From Tetrastigma voinierianum (taxonomy: Eukaryota; Streptophyta; Magnoliopsida; Vitales; Vitaceae), in NCBI GenBank assembly GCA_016808115.1, contig JAEQBH010000191.1, positions 916,196 to 980,195 of the forward strand: a stretch of DNA of 64,000 bases, written 5' to 3'. The notes below the pieces were generated by a model. The model did no database searches, was not told the origin of the DNA, and was given only the letters and a program-made list of their open reading frames with translations. This document shows positions 52,218 to 63,480 of this stretch, one piece after another (position 1 is the stretch's first letter; each line of letters begins with the position of its first letter). Position numbers and translations under genes: made by a program.

Positions 52218-55200
52218 GATGGGTAAAAACTCATTAACAGATTTTTAATACATTTTATGAGTTTATAATGAGAATAATGATGAATTATGCAGAAGAAAGC
52301 GATAATTGACGAAAATTCAATTTAGGGAAAATCGTGAAAATCAAATTTGAGCAAAAATCATAAGAAATCGTGCGACGAGGTGAGTCAAAGCGGAACTTAA
52401 GTCGCGGCCGGGAAGTGCGGTTTCGCTGACATTCAAGTCACGACCTGTAATTTGGCTTTGAAGGAAGCGAGAAGAAGTGAATAAGTAAGTCGTGACTGAA
52501 GAAGGAATTTGAGACAAAATACGACTTGGTCGAGAGATTAAAGAAGCGGTCCAATCGCGAGGAGAAGTTCATGCCAGCGACTTATCGTGCAATCTCGCGA
52601 AACAATGAGAGATAAATGAAGTTGTGATACCACCATGAGGTCCCGTGACGAGGAGGCGACTACAAACGTAGCTTGACCCTCTCAAGTGAAGGAAGTTGCA
52701 ACTAATTTTGAAAGAAAGGACTTGATGTCGCGACTTTTTGGCGGTAATGAAGTAACACCACGAGAGTGAAACTCCGTCAGGATGACCGGGAACTAATGAA
52801 GAAGCACCACTGAGATATTAACATTATGAGGTTGCAGCGGTGAAACATATGAGTGAACATGGAGGTCGTGACGATTAGAGGATTCGCGACAAAGTTTTCA
52901 AGAGTGACATAAGTCGCGGCCGGTCGAGGAATAGATAGAGACATCAAACATTGAATCCGGAAGATGTCGCGGCGTCCTTCTGGTGGTTGCGACATCGGTT
53001 GAGTAAAAGTGAGTCGCGGCGTCCTGCGAATTAGTGCGTGACATCGATTCTGATGAAAGAAGGAATCCGGCGATCCTTGATTGAATTACATGACATCAGT
53101 TCTGCGAGGATTATAACAGTTGCTGACGTCTTACAGGGCCGTCAGCGACATGGTACGAGAAGGGAGGTGGCGACATCATTGGTATCAGCGACATCATACC
53201 CCAGAGATCTTGAAGACAAGTCGCGACATAATAGAAAAACTTCCGCGACATCAAAAGAGATCATAAAGCGTAACATTGAAGTTGGCGGCGTATGATTGAA
53301 GTAGCGACCTCAAGGAAGCTCACAGGCGAGCGGAGAAGGTAATGGCGTCATTCGGTTAATGGCGACGTAAATTACAAGGAATGAAGGTCACGACATCGAT
53401 TAATTTATCGTGACATAATATCAAATCTTGAAGAAAAATAGCAATGAAAGAAAAGCTTCCGCGGCGTCAAAAGAGCTCATAAGCATAACGTGCAGCGTTG
53501 CGGCGTGCCAGTTGAAGTCGCGAGCTCAATGCAACACGAGAAGGTGAAATCATGGCGTCATTCGATTAGACGCGACCATGATTACAAAAAGGAAGAAGGT
53601 CGCGGCGTCATTTTAGCGGTTCGCGACATCAGATCAAAGGGTGTTAAAAGGCAAGTCGTAACGGATAAAAGCATGCTCTGGGGGCGCGACAGAAAAAGCG
53701 AGCAAGCGTTATCGATTGGTGGCAGAGCCGCAAGGACTCACGTCGCGAGAAAAGATGAAGTCGCGACGTGGAAGAGAAGTCGCGACATCAGAACAGCTCA
53801 TAAGCAGAACAGTGAAGTCGCGACGTGGAAGAGAAGTCGCGACATCAGAATAGCTCATAAACAGAATAGTGAAGTCGCGACGTGAAAGAGAAGTCGCGAC
53901 ATCAGAACAGCTCATAAGTAGAACAGTGAAGTCGCGACGTGGAAGAGAGGTCGCGACATCAAGTCAAGGTCGTGACAAACAAATGGAGTCGCGACATGAA
54001 CAAACAAATGGGCCAGTTATTTTGAAATCCACAAATAGGTGCATCAAAGTTAGGGCCCTGACTTCAGGCTCACTATCATCTGCTTGGCTCTTCTTGAAAG
54101 AGCGGCTCTTGGGGCTCGAGAAAGAAAGTGCGGGTAATAGAGGCTCGTGTAGTTTAATTTTCTTTTTCTTTTCTTTTTCTTTGTTTTCAACATTATTTTG
54201 GTCAGACCAAGTAGATTGGTATTTCTTTTGAATTTCGGATGGATGTTAGTTGTTGAGATTGAAGGTGAATCTGAAATGTTATTTTCTTTAAATTCTTGCT
54301 GGTTCATTTGAAGTCAAACATAATTTGGAATTGAACTTCCCAGGTTCGATCTGGCCAGTTCTTTTGATCGAATTCTAGTTAGTGTAATAGAAGTAATTTA
54401 GAAACCCGACTTAAGATTTAGTTTCTGTAGATTAGAATTTATCTTTTTGCGAAATTTATCGAGTCTCTTGAACAGGACTTGAATACGCTGGCAGTTTTGT
54501 TTATTGTTAATATATGATCAAATATTAGTGTCTATACGTAATAGGATTGTTCTAAATGCTCGATTTCGGGAGGCCCTGCGGGTGACCACCAGGAGAAGGC
54601 ATTCCTAAGAGTTTTGAAAAATATCTAAAGGGTATGTGAACTTTAATATTGAGTGTGTTTCTACTAAGAAATTCTAATGATAAATCTTCTTCTTCTCATG
54701 GCGAGAATAAGGTTGAATGAAACTTATCAGTTAAAATGGCGAGAGGGATTACGCCTCGATTGAGCAGTGAGTTCAATCCATTAGCAAAGGATCTAATCAA
54801 AGGAAAGAATAAACACAATTCAATTTTGAAAGGATGAGAAACCGAGTGGTATAACCATGTAGCCTATGTCTTGGAATTTGGGTTCTGGAGTCCGTATTCT
54901 TTGATGCGGTAGCCGAAAGAAAAATGCAAGAACAAGGCCGTCAGTTAAGTAGTTATTAAATCCTATACGCATTCGAAGCTTGGGAAAGATGGAGAATGAT
55001 GAAATATGTCATTGCAGGAGAGATCCACCATGACATTACACTTCACTTCCTTGGGCCGGATTCATCCCGAAGTTCATGAAGTAAAGCTCACGAGTAGTCT
55101 GCGAGGAATTGATGTTTCTGCTTGGTTGTATTTCAATGCTCCTTTAAAAACTAAAACCCGGTTGAATTACATTTCTTTAATTTTTTTATTTTAGTTTAAG

Positions 55201-55496
55201 CATTATTTCATTTTGTTCTAGTTTACATATCTTTATTCTTTCATTATTTTCAAGGTTGCTAGGAATATATCAATTGCAAATCATAGTCTAAATAGTATAG
55301 AGCTTGAGTAGTCAGGGTAGTTGATTGAGAATTCTTGAGATCTCTGTGGGATCGATATATGGACTTAAATCCACTTTATTACTTGTTCGATCGTACACTT
55401 ACGGAATCATGGATCAAACAGAGAAAGAAATTTATCTAGTCGCCAGGAAACCATTTTTAATCATTATAATTGCAAAAATATAATTAACAAGTTTCA
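52218..55496 (+). repeat. Athila-like gypsy 5' LTR with PBS at 55497-55516
   Basis: Starts near TGATGGGTAAAAACTCATTA and ends ATTAACAAGTTTCA, followed by TGGCATTATTCTTTGGGGAT. That is a decayed copy of the Athila primer-binding site TGGCGCCGTTGCCGGGGA (tRNA-Asp type). The end region carries TCTCTGTGGGATCGATAT, GGACTTAAAT and TTACTTGTTCGATCGTACAC, a well-known Athila/Tat LTR signature. It is unusually long (about 3.3 kb) because of a GTCGCGAC-rich repeat region (52370-54000). Small open frames within it have no domain. Confidence 0.7.
52370..54000. repeat. GTCGCGAC palindrome-rich repeat region, with 57-bp tandem array at 53757-53990
   Basis: The 8-bp palindrome GTCGCGAC and near-variants (GTCGCGGC, GTCGTGAC, GGTCGCGAC) recur dozens of times. 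At 53760, 53817, 53874 and 53931 they fall into a regular 57-bp unit holding two copies, GTCGCGACGTGGAAGAGAA and GTCGCGACATCAGAA, plus an AGCTCATAA spacer. Many variants are C-to-T or G-to-A changes at CpG, as expected for methylated repeats. Confidence 0.85.
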
Positions 55497-55843
55497 TGGC
55501 ATTATTCTTTGGGGATTAGACAATAATCCTTTGGTAATAGTGTCATAAATTTGTATATGTCTTTAGTTAAATCCAGCAACAATTTTTTTACTTGGCGATA
55601 AGATCGAAAGAATTATTAGATCGATATTAAACGAAAGAAGGAAATACTGAATTTGGTTTATTTTAAGAAAGAACAAAAATAAGCTTTTCAAGCGGTGACT
55701 ACATTAGTCATTCATTTTCCTAACAAGCCATGTTGAAGCCTATTTGATGGGTGAAGCTAATCTGTATAATAATATGAGTATGCTTTGTTTCAAGAGAACA
55801 CTGGCTGCATAGGAAACAGGGATCTGACCTGATTCCAGCAGAC

Positions 55844-56640
55844 ACTGAATTGGAGAGAACGCTCAGGAGCTTAAGAAAGACAAAAAGAGCAGAAAACGCA
55901 GCTATGGCAGAAGAGAGACATGACCAAACAGAGGAACAGAGGACAGCAGCCAGAAGACCCCCCATTACTGACACAATGGAGGATTTCTGGAGGCCTATTA
56001 TTCAAGAAGAGTATTCTGCAATCAAGACAGCTGATGGCGGGTAATAATTTTGAACTAAAGCCAGCCTTAATTACAATGGTTCAGCAACATCAGTTTACTG
56101 GTCATCCCACCGAAGACCCAAATGAGCACCTAGGAAGATTTCTCAGGATGGCTAATACAGTGAAGCTGAACGGTGTGAGACCAGAGGTGATAAAACTACA
56201 TCTCTTCCCATTTTCTTTGAGAGACATAACAACCACATGGTATGAATCATTACCGTATGGATCTGTTGATACTTGGGAAGAGTTGGTAGAAGCTTACTTA
56301 GGCAGATTCTTTCCCCCATCTCTCACTTCAGAGAGACGTAGAGAGATAATTGTATTCCAACAAGGGGAAGATGAGAAACATATATCATCCCAGCAAGGAA
56401 AGATTCAAAAAGATTGCTGAAGAGGTGCCCAACGTCGCCTGGAATAGACTTGAAAGACCAGATGGATTATAGTGTATCACCTCCTGAATGATACATCCAA
56501 GGGTATTATCGATGCTTCATGCTGGCAGAACCTTCTGACGAAAAGTCTTGAAAGAAGCCCGAGAGATCGATAGAGGACCTAGCTCAAATAAATCATCCCC
56601 GGGTTTTGAGAGGTAGTATGAGAGGAAAGGGGTGTGGAGC
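55844..56640 (+). pseudogene. Athila-like gag (capsid domain)
   Basis: Two overlapping frames read ELERTLRSLRKTKRAENAAM, then AGNNFELKPALITMVQQHQF and GHPTEDPNEHLGRFLRMANT. LHLFPFSLRDITTTWYESLP, YGSVDTWEELVEAYLGRFFP and PSLTSERRREI follow. This is the Athila/Tat gag: NNFELKP-LI-MVQQ-QF-G-P-EDPN-HL---L, then L-LFPFSLRD-A--W-NSLP-GS--TWE-L---FL-KFFPP. GIIDASCWQNLLTKSLERS extends the domain to about 56570. A frameshift near 56035 separates the N-terminal part. This is the best-preserved retroelement frame in the window. Confidence 0.9.
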
Positions 56641-56899
56641 CCAAGGCAGGGATGGCAATGGAAAGCTAGGACCAGGTCTTTATAATGCCTCGGATGGACT
56701 GTGACAAAGAGAGGAAGATGCACCTTTGCTCATGAAATAGAAGTAGTAGAAGAGAATTGATAGAAGAAGTGCTGAAGAATAGCATAGAAGAAGGTTCTTA
56801 TGGTCTTTGAAAGGGGAGGGATAAGAAATACGTGAGCGAGCAAGGAGTTATCATTTTAAGCCAAATCCTAACACATAACCCAGCTCTGATCAATATTTG

Positions 56900-58110
56900 G
56901 GAACCATGAAAATTTTTCATATGGTGGAGGGCATTACATGGCCAGGCCGAGGGCGGCATCTCGACAAGGACTCATAAGTGGCGACTGAGGGTTCAATGGC
57001 AGAAGCGGCTGGGAGGTGAGGCGAAATGAATACAGGTGGGAGGAGAACCCGGCCGTTTGAGGAAGCGAATCTTTTGGAGTTCATGGGGGATAACGAGAGG
57101 CTATTCTGATTCCATGATCGGAAACTGCTTTGCTCGACTTGGAAACTTTTCCAGTGCGATACCGGATGTTTCGGAAGATACTTTAGTGCTTCAGCTGAAA
57201 ATCTAGAGACACAAGTAGGGCAATTGGCCATGAATATGCCCAATCAGAACAAGAGGAACATTCTATTGACACGAGAAGAACAAGGCTTGCGCTGGCAGTC
57301 GATTGAGAAGTGGGAAGGATTTGGCTTGACAACGAAGACGGATAGAAAGCCTTGAAAGAGGCGAGGCGGGATAAAGAAAGAGATTGAAAGAAAGAAGAGA
57401 AGAACAACACGATTGAGCGGATGAAGAAGAAATGACGAGAGAGAAAGAAGGGAATACGACTTTTATACTTCTATGGGTGCCATTCCTTTGAGACGGAAGT
57501 CGAAAAGAAGAAACGGAGTTTTCTAAATTCTTGGATATTTTGAGAAAATAAGAAATAAATATCCCATTCTGAGAAATGATGATCAAATACCTCTTTATAA
57601 AAAAATTTCTGAAGGAAGTGCGAAACGAAAAGAATAATTGGGAGGTATAGATTAACTTATTTGCTTTATGCCAGTATATTAACATCAAGCGAAGCTCAAC
57701 AAATGAAAGACAAAGTTTCACTATTCCATTCTATAGGAAATGTGAGTTGGCTTTATGTGACTGCGGAGCAAGTGGCACGGTGCTATCGGTTATGCGGAAG
57801 AGCTTGATTTGGGGAACTAGCCCCAACAACAATTACTTTTCTGATTGGTGATAGATCGATGGCGACTGGAGGGCGATACGGAAGAGATGTGTTTCAAATC
57901 GAGGTTGGGAAATTCATTTTCGGTAGATTTTGTTATCATGGATGGAAAGATCTCAGTTCCTTTGTTCTTTGGGAAGACCTTTCTTAACGGGGCACGCGTG
58001 TCGGCGTATAGAAAGGTGAAGCCCGACACTCGAGGGTTGGGAATGAAGCCGGTGCATTTTTGTGTATGTGGTCTGGAACATCCTAATGTAAGGAGACAGG
58101 TTGTATGGGT
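56900..58110 (+). pseudogene. Athila-like gag C-terminus and aspartic protease
   Basis: ENLETQVGQLAMNMPNQNKR (about 57200-57260) is the conserved end of Athila gag. After a decayed linker, FEKIRNKYPILRNDDQIPLY with KK, and a shifted FIKKFLKEVRNEK, precede TKFHYSI. The protease site LCDCGASGTVLS (about 57755-57790) replaces the usual ALCDLGASVSLMP. It is followed by PTTITFLIGDRSMATGG and VGKFIF with VDFVIMDGKISVPLFFGKTF (57830-57985). The catalytic Asp of D-GAS is retained. Confidence 0.8.
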
Positions 58111-58579
58111 ATGAAGCAATAGCCTTCTAAATGATGAAGTGAATTTTGATTGTATCATTCAAATCTTTATCAATGAAATTGAGATGAATTTTTATGATAC
58201 ATGAGAGTTTTGATTATGAAGTTAACGCCCAATTTATTTAATAATGAAAGCTTGATCTCAAGTATAAGTAAAGAAAGCGATCGAGATGAAGTGGCTTGAC
58301 GAAGCAGTGAGCTCATGGGCGAAACTAGTACGAGGGTTAACATTGAAGGAGTTGCGGTCATTTTGAAATATGAGTTTTTGAAGAGGCAGAGAAAGAGAAA
58401 ACCAATTATCATATATTTTTAATTTGGCCCGAAAACGAAGAGGATTCTTTGGTAATTTTGAGAAAATACAAGAGCGATTGGCAGTCGATTGAAGATACAT
58501 TCAGGTATCGGCCTCCATTGCATACACGAAAATATTCTTTGGAAGATAATGCAAAAACTTACATTGTATAAAGGAGAGT

Positions 58580-59110
58580 TTGAACGTCCATGAAAGAAGT
58601 TGTCAAAAGAAGTTACGAAATGGTTAAATCACGAGGTTTTATATATGCCTGAGACAGTTCTTGATTATGTTTATGTGGTTCCCGAAAGGTGGATTCTTAT
58701 GTCGAAATGAAAAAATGAACTTATTCCTCTGAAGCGTGACGGGATGGAGGGTTTGTATCGACTACGAGAAAATTGAACATTGCAACGGAAAGGATCATTT
58801 CCCCTACCTTTTTCATCGATCAAATCTTTGGATAGGTTCAGAGGACACCCTCCTTTTTGTTTTCTTGATGGATACTCTGGATATAACCAAATAGCTATTG
58901 CACGAATCGAGAAGAAAACCACTTTTACATGCCCATTTGGTACTGCTTAGAAGAATGCCATTTGAATTTGTGTAATGCTCTGGTACCTTCCCAGATGCAT
59001 GATATTTTCTGATCTATGGAGAGAAAGTGCATGAGATCTTCATGGATGATTTTACGAGTGTATGGATCCAGGTTTTTGAGCAATGCTGCATAACACGGGG
59101 CAAGGCGCTA
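58580..59110 (+). pseudogene. Athila-like reverse transcriptase
   Basis: EVVKRSYEMVKSRGFIYMPE opens the domain. NELIPLKRDGMEGLYRLREN and GKDHFPLPFIDQ follow, then PPFCFLDGYSGYNQIAIARI and EKKTTFTCPFGT. RRMPFEFVMLWYLP-like text and EIFMDDFTSVW at about 59033-59065 end the core. The order RKDHFPLPFIDQ, FLDGYSGYNQI, TFTCPFGTFAYRRMPFGLCN, FMDD is diagnostic of Athila RT. The catalytic aspartates of FMDD are preserved. Several indels break the frame. Confidence 0.9.
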
Positions 59111-59900
59111 AGGTGTAAAGACAAAATCTAGCTACGAATTGGGAAAAATGCCATTTTATGGTTCTGAAGGGATTGTCTTGGGGCACATGGTTTCTACAGC
59201 AGGGCTTGAAGTAGACCAAGCAAAGGTTTAGATTATAAGGGCCTGTGCCCACTTATATAAGTCAAGGAATGTGAAGTTTCTTAGGACATCTTTGGATTTA
59301 TAGAAGATTTATCGGAATTTCTCAAAATTGCCAAGTATGCATGGAGTTGGAGAAGATAGTAAGTTTTATTTTTGATGAATCACACTGAAGCATTTGAAGA
59401 AATCAAATCGGACTAGTGGAGCTCCCGTCATGTAAAGCAGTTGGAACAAGAATTTGAGATCATGTGTGATGCAGTGATTTTTGCGATGGGGCTGTATTGA
59501 GACCGAAAGATGAAAAAGTGTTCAAGGCCATCTCTTATACTAGAAACCTTTAATGAAAAGCCTGAGAAAATTACTCCTACCTGCGAAGAAAGGAGATATT
59601 TGGCAATAGTGTTTGCATGTAGAAAAGAAAATTCAGGCCATATATTTTGGACTCTGCTGCCATGATACCCTGCGATCTTATGCGACAATTAATATTTGGC
59701 AGTAAAAAATGAAAGCAGATGATCAGAGGTGGGTATTGTGTTGCGGGAATTTGATTTAAATTAAAGACAAGAAGAGGCGTTGACAATGTGATAGTGATCA
59801 CTTGTCGAGAGCGAAGGAACCTTTTAAAGAAAAAGGAAGAGAAATAGCGAAATTTTTCGGATAGATTATTCAGTTGCCTCACCTCGATCATACGGTATCT
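59111..59900 (+). pseudogene. Athila-like RT thumb and RNase H
   Basis: CEELRIGKNAIL-type sequence and GIVLGHMVSTAGLEVDQAKV (59166-59225; intact type GIVLGHK-S--GIEVD-AK) form the connection. RNase H shows QEFEIMCDAVIFAMG, NEKPEKITPTCEERRYLAIV, FACRKE and a shifted LREFDLNXRQEEALTM, matching the F-IMCDASDFAVGA, TT-EKELLAIVFA and LLQEFDLEI-DKKG landmarks. It degrades element RNA during DNA synthesis. A frame change occurs about every 100-150 bp. Confidence 0.85.
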
Positions 59901-59989
59901 TGATATTGTGAATTTCTTGGCTTATGGAGATTATACCACTAGAAATTCGGCTACGTGAGAGAAAAAAGGTTAGGCGATACTTGAGGTAC

Positions 59990-60900
59990 TAAATGCAGGA
60001 TGATCCATTGTTTAAAAGAAGTATTAAGTTATAAAGTGTAACCACCGAGAAAGTGAAAGCCGAAAGCAAGATTTTACAAGAATGTCATGCACATCACCTT
60101 ATGGAGGACACTTTCGCAGGGGAGATAAGCTTGACCACAAAATTCTCCGGTCGGGATTTTGCGGCTCTGATTTTGGGGTGTTTTGAATGGGATAAAGTTG
60201 TGTGATCAATGCAGAGATGGGAAATGTCGGTAAAGGCGCGAGGGTGCCCGCAGGGTATCTGGTGTTTAATGTATGGGGAATAGATTTTATGGGGCCTTTT
60301 CCGGTTTCATTTGGAAATATATACATACTCTAGGCGTGGATTATGTATCAAAATGGAGTAGAAACGACGGCTTGTCTAAGAATGATGCCAATACGGGTTA
60401 TTGGGGTTTTTCTGAAGAAATATTCTTACTGATTTGGGACACCTAACTATAATTAGTGATGGAGAAGCCATTTTTACCAAATAAGGTGTTTGACAAACTC
60501 GCGACCAGATATGGTATCAAACACACATTATGAGCTTGGCTTATCATCCTGACAAATGGGCGACTGAAATTTCCAACGAGGAGAAATAAGAAAATTACGG
60601 AAAAAAATTTGTGAGTTCTAGCGGGAAGATTGGTCTTTGAAGCTTGATGATGCATTATGGGCATACGAGTGCTTTTAAAACTCCATTGGAATGTAATACG
60701 AGACTTGTCTTTGGAAAACCATGTCACCTCCTCTTGAACTAGAATCTGAAGCTATGTGAGTATAAACAGGCTGAACTATGATTTCAAGGTCTGAAAGGAA
60801 GAGAACTATAAACTGAATGGGTGTTGAAGCAGAAGCCCATGGCAATATGGGAGTATATAAAGACCAGAACAAAGAAAGTAGCATGATCAAGATTCTGAAA
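59990..60900 (+). pseudogene. Athila-like integrase
   Basis: A decayed H2C2 zinc region (ECHAHHLMEDTFAGEI, then LCDQCRDGKCR near 60208) precedes VFNVWGIDFMGPFPVSFGN and the shifted WIMYQNGVET for VDYVSKWVEA. The core continues GYWGFSEEIF, LVMEKPFLPNKVFDKLATRY and GIKHTL. KLDDALWAYECF-type text, TPLECNTRLVFGKPCHL and LEPKLCEYKQAELXFQGLKG follow. First Asp is present (GIDFMG). The ISDGG box reads as ISDGEAIF near 60458, so the second Asp is also there. The order and wording match Athila integrase. Confidence 0.85.
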
Positions 60901-61180
60901 TAGTTGGGAGTAGGGGATCGGACTCTACATTAACTAGATTAAGATTATTTGGGGGTGAAATCATTGAGTGGACTATCTGAGTGGTATCAAGTACTATCTT
61001 TGGGCTTATTAACACTAAGCTATGAAACGATCTTTAGGGAAGGAGTCAAGACAATGGGCAAAGGCTTGAAACACTATCTAAACGGAGAAAGAGCAGGGAG
61101 AGAACTCAGTTTGGTGATTGAAGAGAAAGCGAAACAGTATGGATCCGACTAAAAGATCAAAATGGAACGAAACTCATGGA
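60901..61180 (+). pseudogene. Athila-like integrase C-terminal end
   Basis: DRTLH, LPGEIIEWTI-like text and GKGLKHYLNGERAGRELSLV correspond to the V-GQRLKHY-GGE ending that closes Athila pol; a stop follows at 61150. The part between is too altered to assign. Confidence 0.55.
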
Positions 61181-62180
61181 GGCTTGACCCATATGGATTT
61201 TTTGGTTACTGTTTTGAACTTGATTTTTTTTTTTTTTATTCTACGTGTTTTACTTTGAAATTTTTTTTTTGATTCTGATCTCATGATTTGAATGAAATTC
61301 TCTGAGTTAGTACTAGATTAATTTAATCCTTTTGGAATTGGCACAATGACCTCTACGTTTGAAAGAATAAAAGTGTGAAGGAACAAACTCAGCGGACAAC
61401 TCAGGCACTTCCGCAGGGACGGGGCTTGACTCGAGAAAGGGTGCTTTTCTCCGCACAAGTGGGAGTTGGAATAAGATCTCATTGAAGCTGTGTGGGAACA
61501 GATTAAATCGTTCGCTATGGGGATATGCAATTAATAAGGAATGAAAGATGTCGATCAAATCAGTTGAAATGATGCGGACTAATTAAGCGTATGAATTTTA
61601 TCGCAGCGACAGAGAGAACGAGGGTCGCTGACGGAGGATGGGATCGCAACTTGAGTCCGATCTTGAAAAAGGAAGAACAAGGGCACGGTGTTGACCAGCA
61701 TTTATGTGACATAGAGTGGTGAAACATAGTGGGGAATAGTGAGTGACTTGAGGAGTGCGGCAAAGAACCATTCATACTTCAAAAAGAAGTTCATGCTGTG
61801 CAAGCAAACTCTCTTCTGTTCTGATATTATGACTGATGATATCTGCCTATCCCGGTTGCCTGTATGATATGAATAAGTCAGCGTTTATCGAAATAATACA
61901 AGTGGCGACTTTTAATTTTTATAAATTTAATGTGACACGATCATTTAAAATTAAAATCGCGACAAACTTTAAATAAATGAAGTAATAAAGGAAACTGTTC
62001 TGATAATTGAATTGCAAGCGTGAAACTCCACTAATTTACATATCCTTCCTTGGAAAGCTGAAACCGACCATTCATCTTCGCATGACTATGAGGTTCTCTA
62101 TTCTTGCAAACCACAAATGAATCTATTCTAAAACATTAGATTTCTCTATACTGGGTGAGATCTTCAACCTAAATCCCAAA
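61181..62180 (+). other. Athila-like internal spacer after pol
   Basis: T-runs at 61222-61238 and 61260-61270 are followed by about 900 bp with no recognisable domain. Athila-group elements usually have such a non-coding stretch between pol and the third ORF. GGAACAAACTCAGCGGACAA and flanking text show no repeat partner in the window. Confidence 0.5.
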
Positions 62181-63480
62181 CTTTGACGAAATCATGGAAG
62201 TATACTATTGAAGGGGAAGTTCATCTGAGCACGAAAGGGAGAGCAGAGCAATGGGTTGCTTGGAAGTTCAGCAGGTTACAAGCAAACAGAGGAAGAGGGA
62301 GAGGAAAAACAGCAAGAAAGAGCAGGGGAAAGGCAGGTTCGATCTGGAAGAGCTTTCTATACAGGAAAAGCCACTGTTTGGAAGGATTTGTAGGGAGAAA
62401 GAGGTTTTGTGACTCATCTGTTCTGGGGAATTGATAAAATGAGAATTCAGGGAGGGTATGCAACATGAAAGGCTCACAGGTTTATAGCGAACAAATGAGA
62501 ATTTTACTCGATACGGTTGGGAGAAGAGAACTTTATTTTATGTCGGAGAATTTTGTAGATTTTATGGAGCGAAGGCCTAAATGAATGTAGGATGGAAGGG
62601 GCAGAAAAATGGATCAAAATTAAAAGAAAAATTGATGAACGACCCTAGCAGAGTGAGAAGCTTGTGAGAAAATTATGACAGGTAAAGGCGGTGGAAGAAA
62701 GGAAGGGGAGGCAAGACCCTGAGCGGGAGATTTGTGAGAGGAGGCAAAGGTGTGGTTCTATTTCTTATCCTCATTCTAATTCCTACCGACCACGTCACAC
62801 ACAGAGTAAAAGAACGAGAAGCAATCCTTCTACATGCCATCTTGAAGGGATACAAGATTGATCTTTGGAATAGTTGGCTGAAAAGAAATTCTATAATGAG
62901 GTATCATGAAGGTAATAAACGGGGTTTGATCCCTCCTTTGACAACCATCACAAGGTTATGTATTAGAGTACAGTGTGAAGGGAACTTGGGAGAGAAGAAA
63001 GAAGAGTGTCTGAGGCTTCACCACTCACCTTGACCAAGAATTAAACAAGGGACTAGAAAAGTCAGCAAGGGTCATAGTAGAAACTTGATTAAGGGATGAA
63101 AATGAATACAATTAGGAAGAGAACACCTTTACGGTGGAAGCGAGGAGAAGAAAATCTAGAAGCACTGAAGGGAATACTTTTGCCATGTTTCGGAGGATGA
63201 GAAGCGAAGATACGAAGCCCCATAGATTTCTCAACTCCAATGGCTGCTCCCCCGATAAGGGGACGGTGGTTTCGAGGAGAACCTGGTGAAGCTGCAGGGA
63301 GCCAGAGCGATAATCCAAATAATGGAAATGCTCGATTCGATTCGGAAAGAGCATGGAAGAAAGAAGAGAAGGAAATGGAACCTCCGGCAAAAGTTCGGAG
63401 AAGAGGTTTATGAAAAAGAATTGAAGAAGAGGATCAACATTGGGGAAGAGGAGATGAAGCAGAGAAACACATGACGAAGA
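62181..63480 (+). pseudogene. Athila-like third ORF (putative plant transposon protein / env-like position)
   Basis: The best block is 62734-63033: IPTDHVTHRVKEREAILLHA, ILKGYKIDLWNSW, RYHEGNKRGLIPPLTTITRL and CIRVQCEGN. It fits the pattern HV---R---LYAI--G-KI--G--I---I-------RGL-FP-LIT-LC--GV of the 'putative plant transposon protein' domain found in the third ORF of Athila-type elements. A charged N-terminal part (RGRGRGKTARKSRGKAGS, about 62280-62340) and a Pro/Lys-rich tail (63230-63410) flank it. This ORF has been called env-like by position; I see no signal peptide or fusion peptide. Stops split it. Confidence 0.55.

Noticed and set aside
53490..53885. 131-codon open frame as a protein-coding gene
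   Set aside because: It reads through the GTCGCGAC tandem repeats; the repetitive peptide is a by-product of the DNA repeat, and the opposite strand is open too.
57263..57721. 152-codon minus-strand open frame
   Set aside because: It is antisense to the Athila gag-protease linker, whose plus-strand translation matches the family; the minus reading is a shadow.
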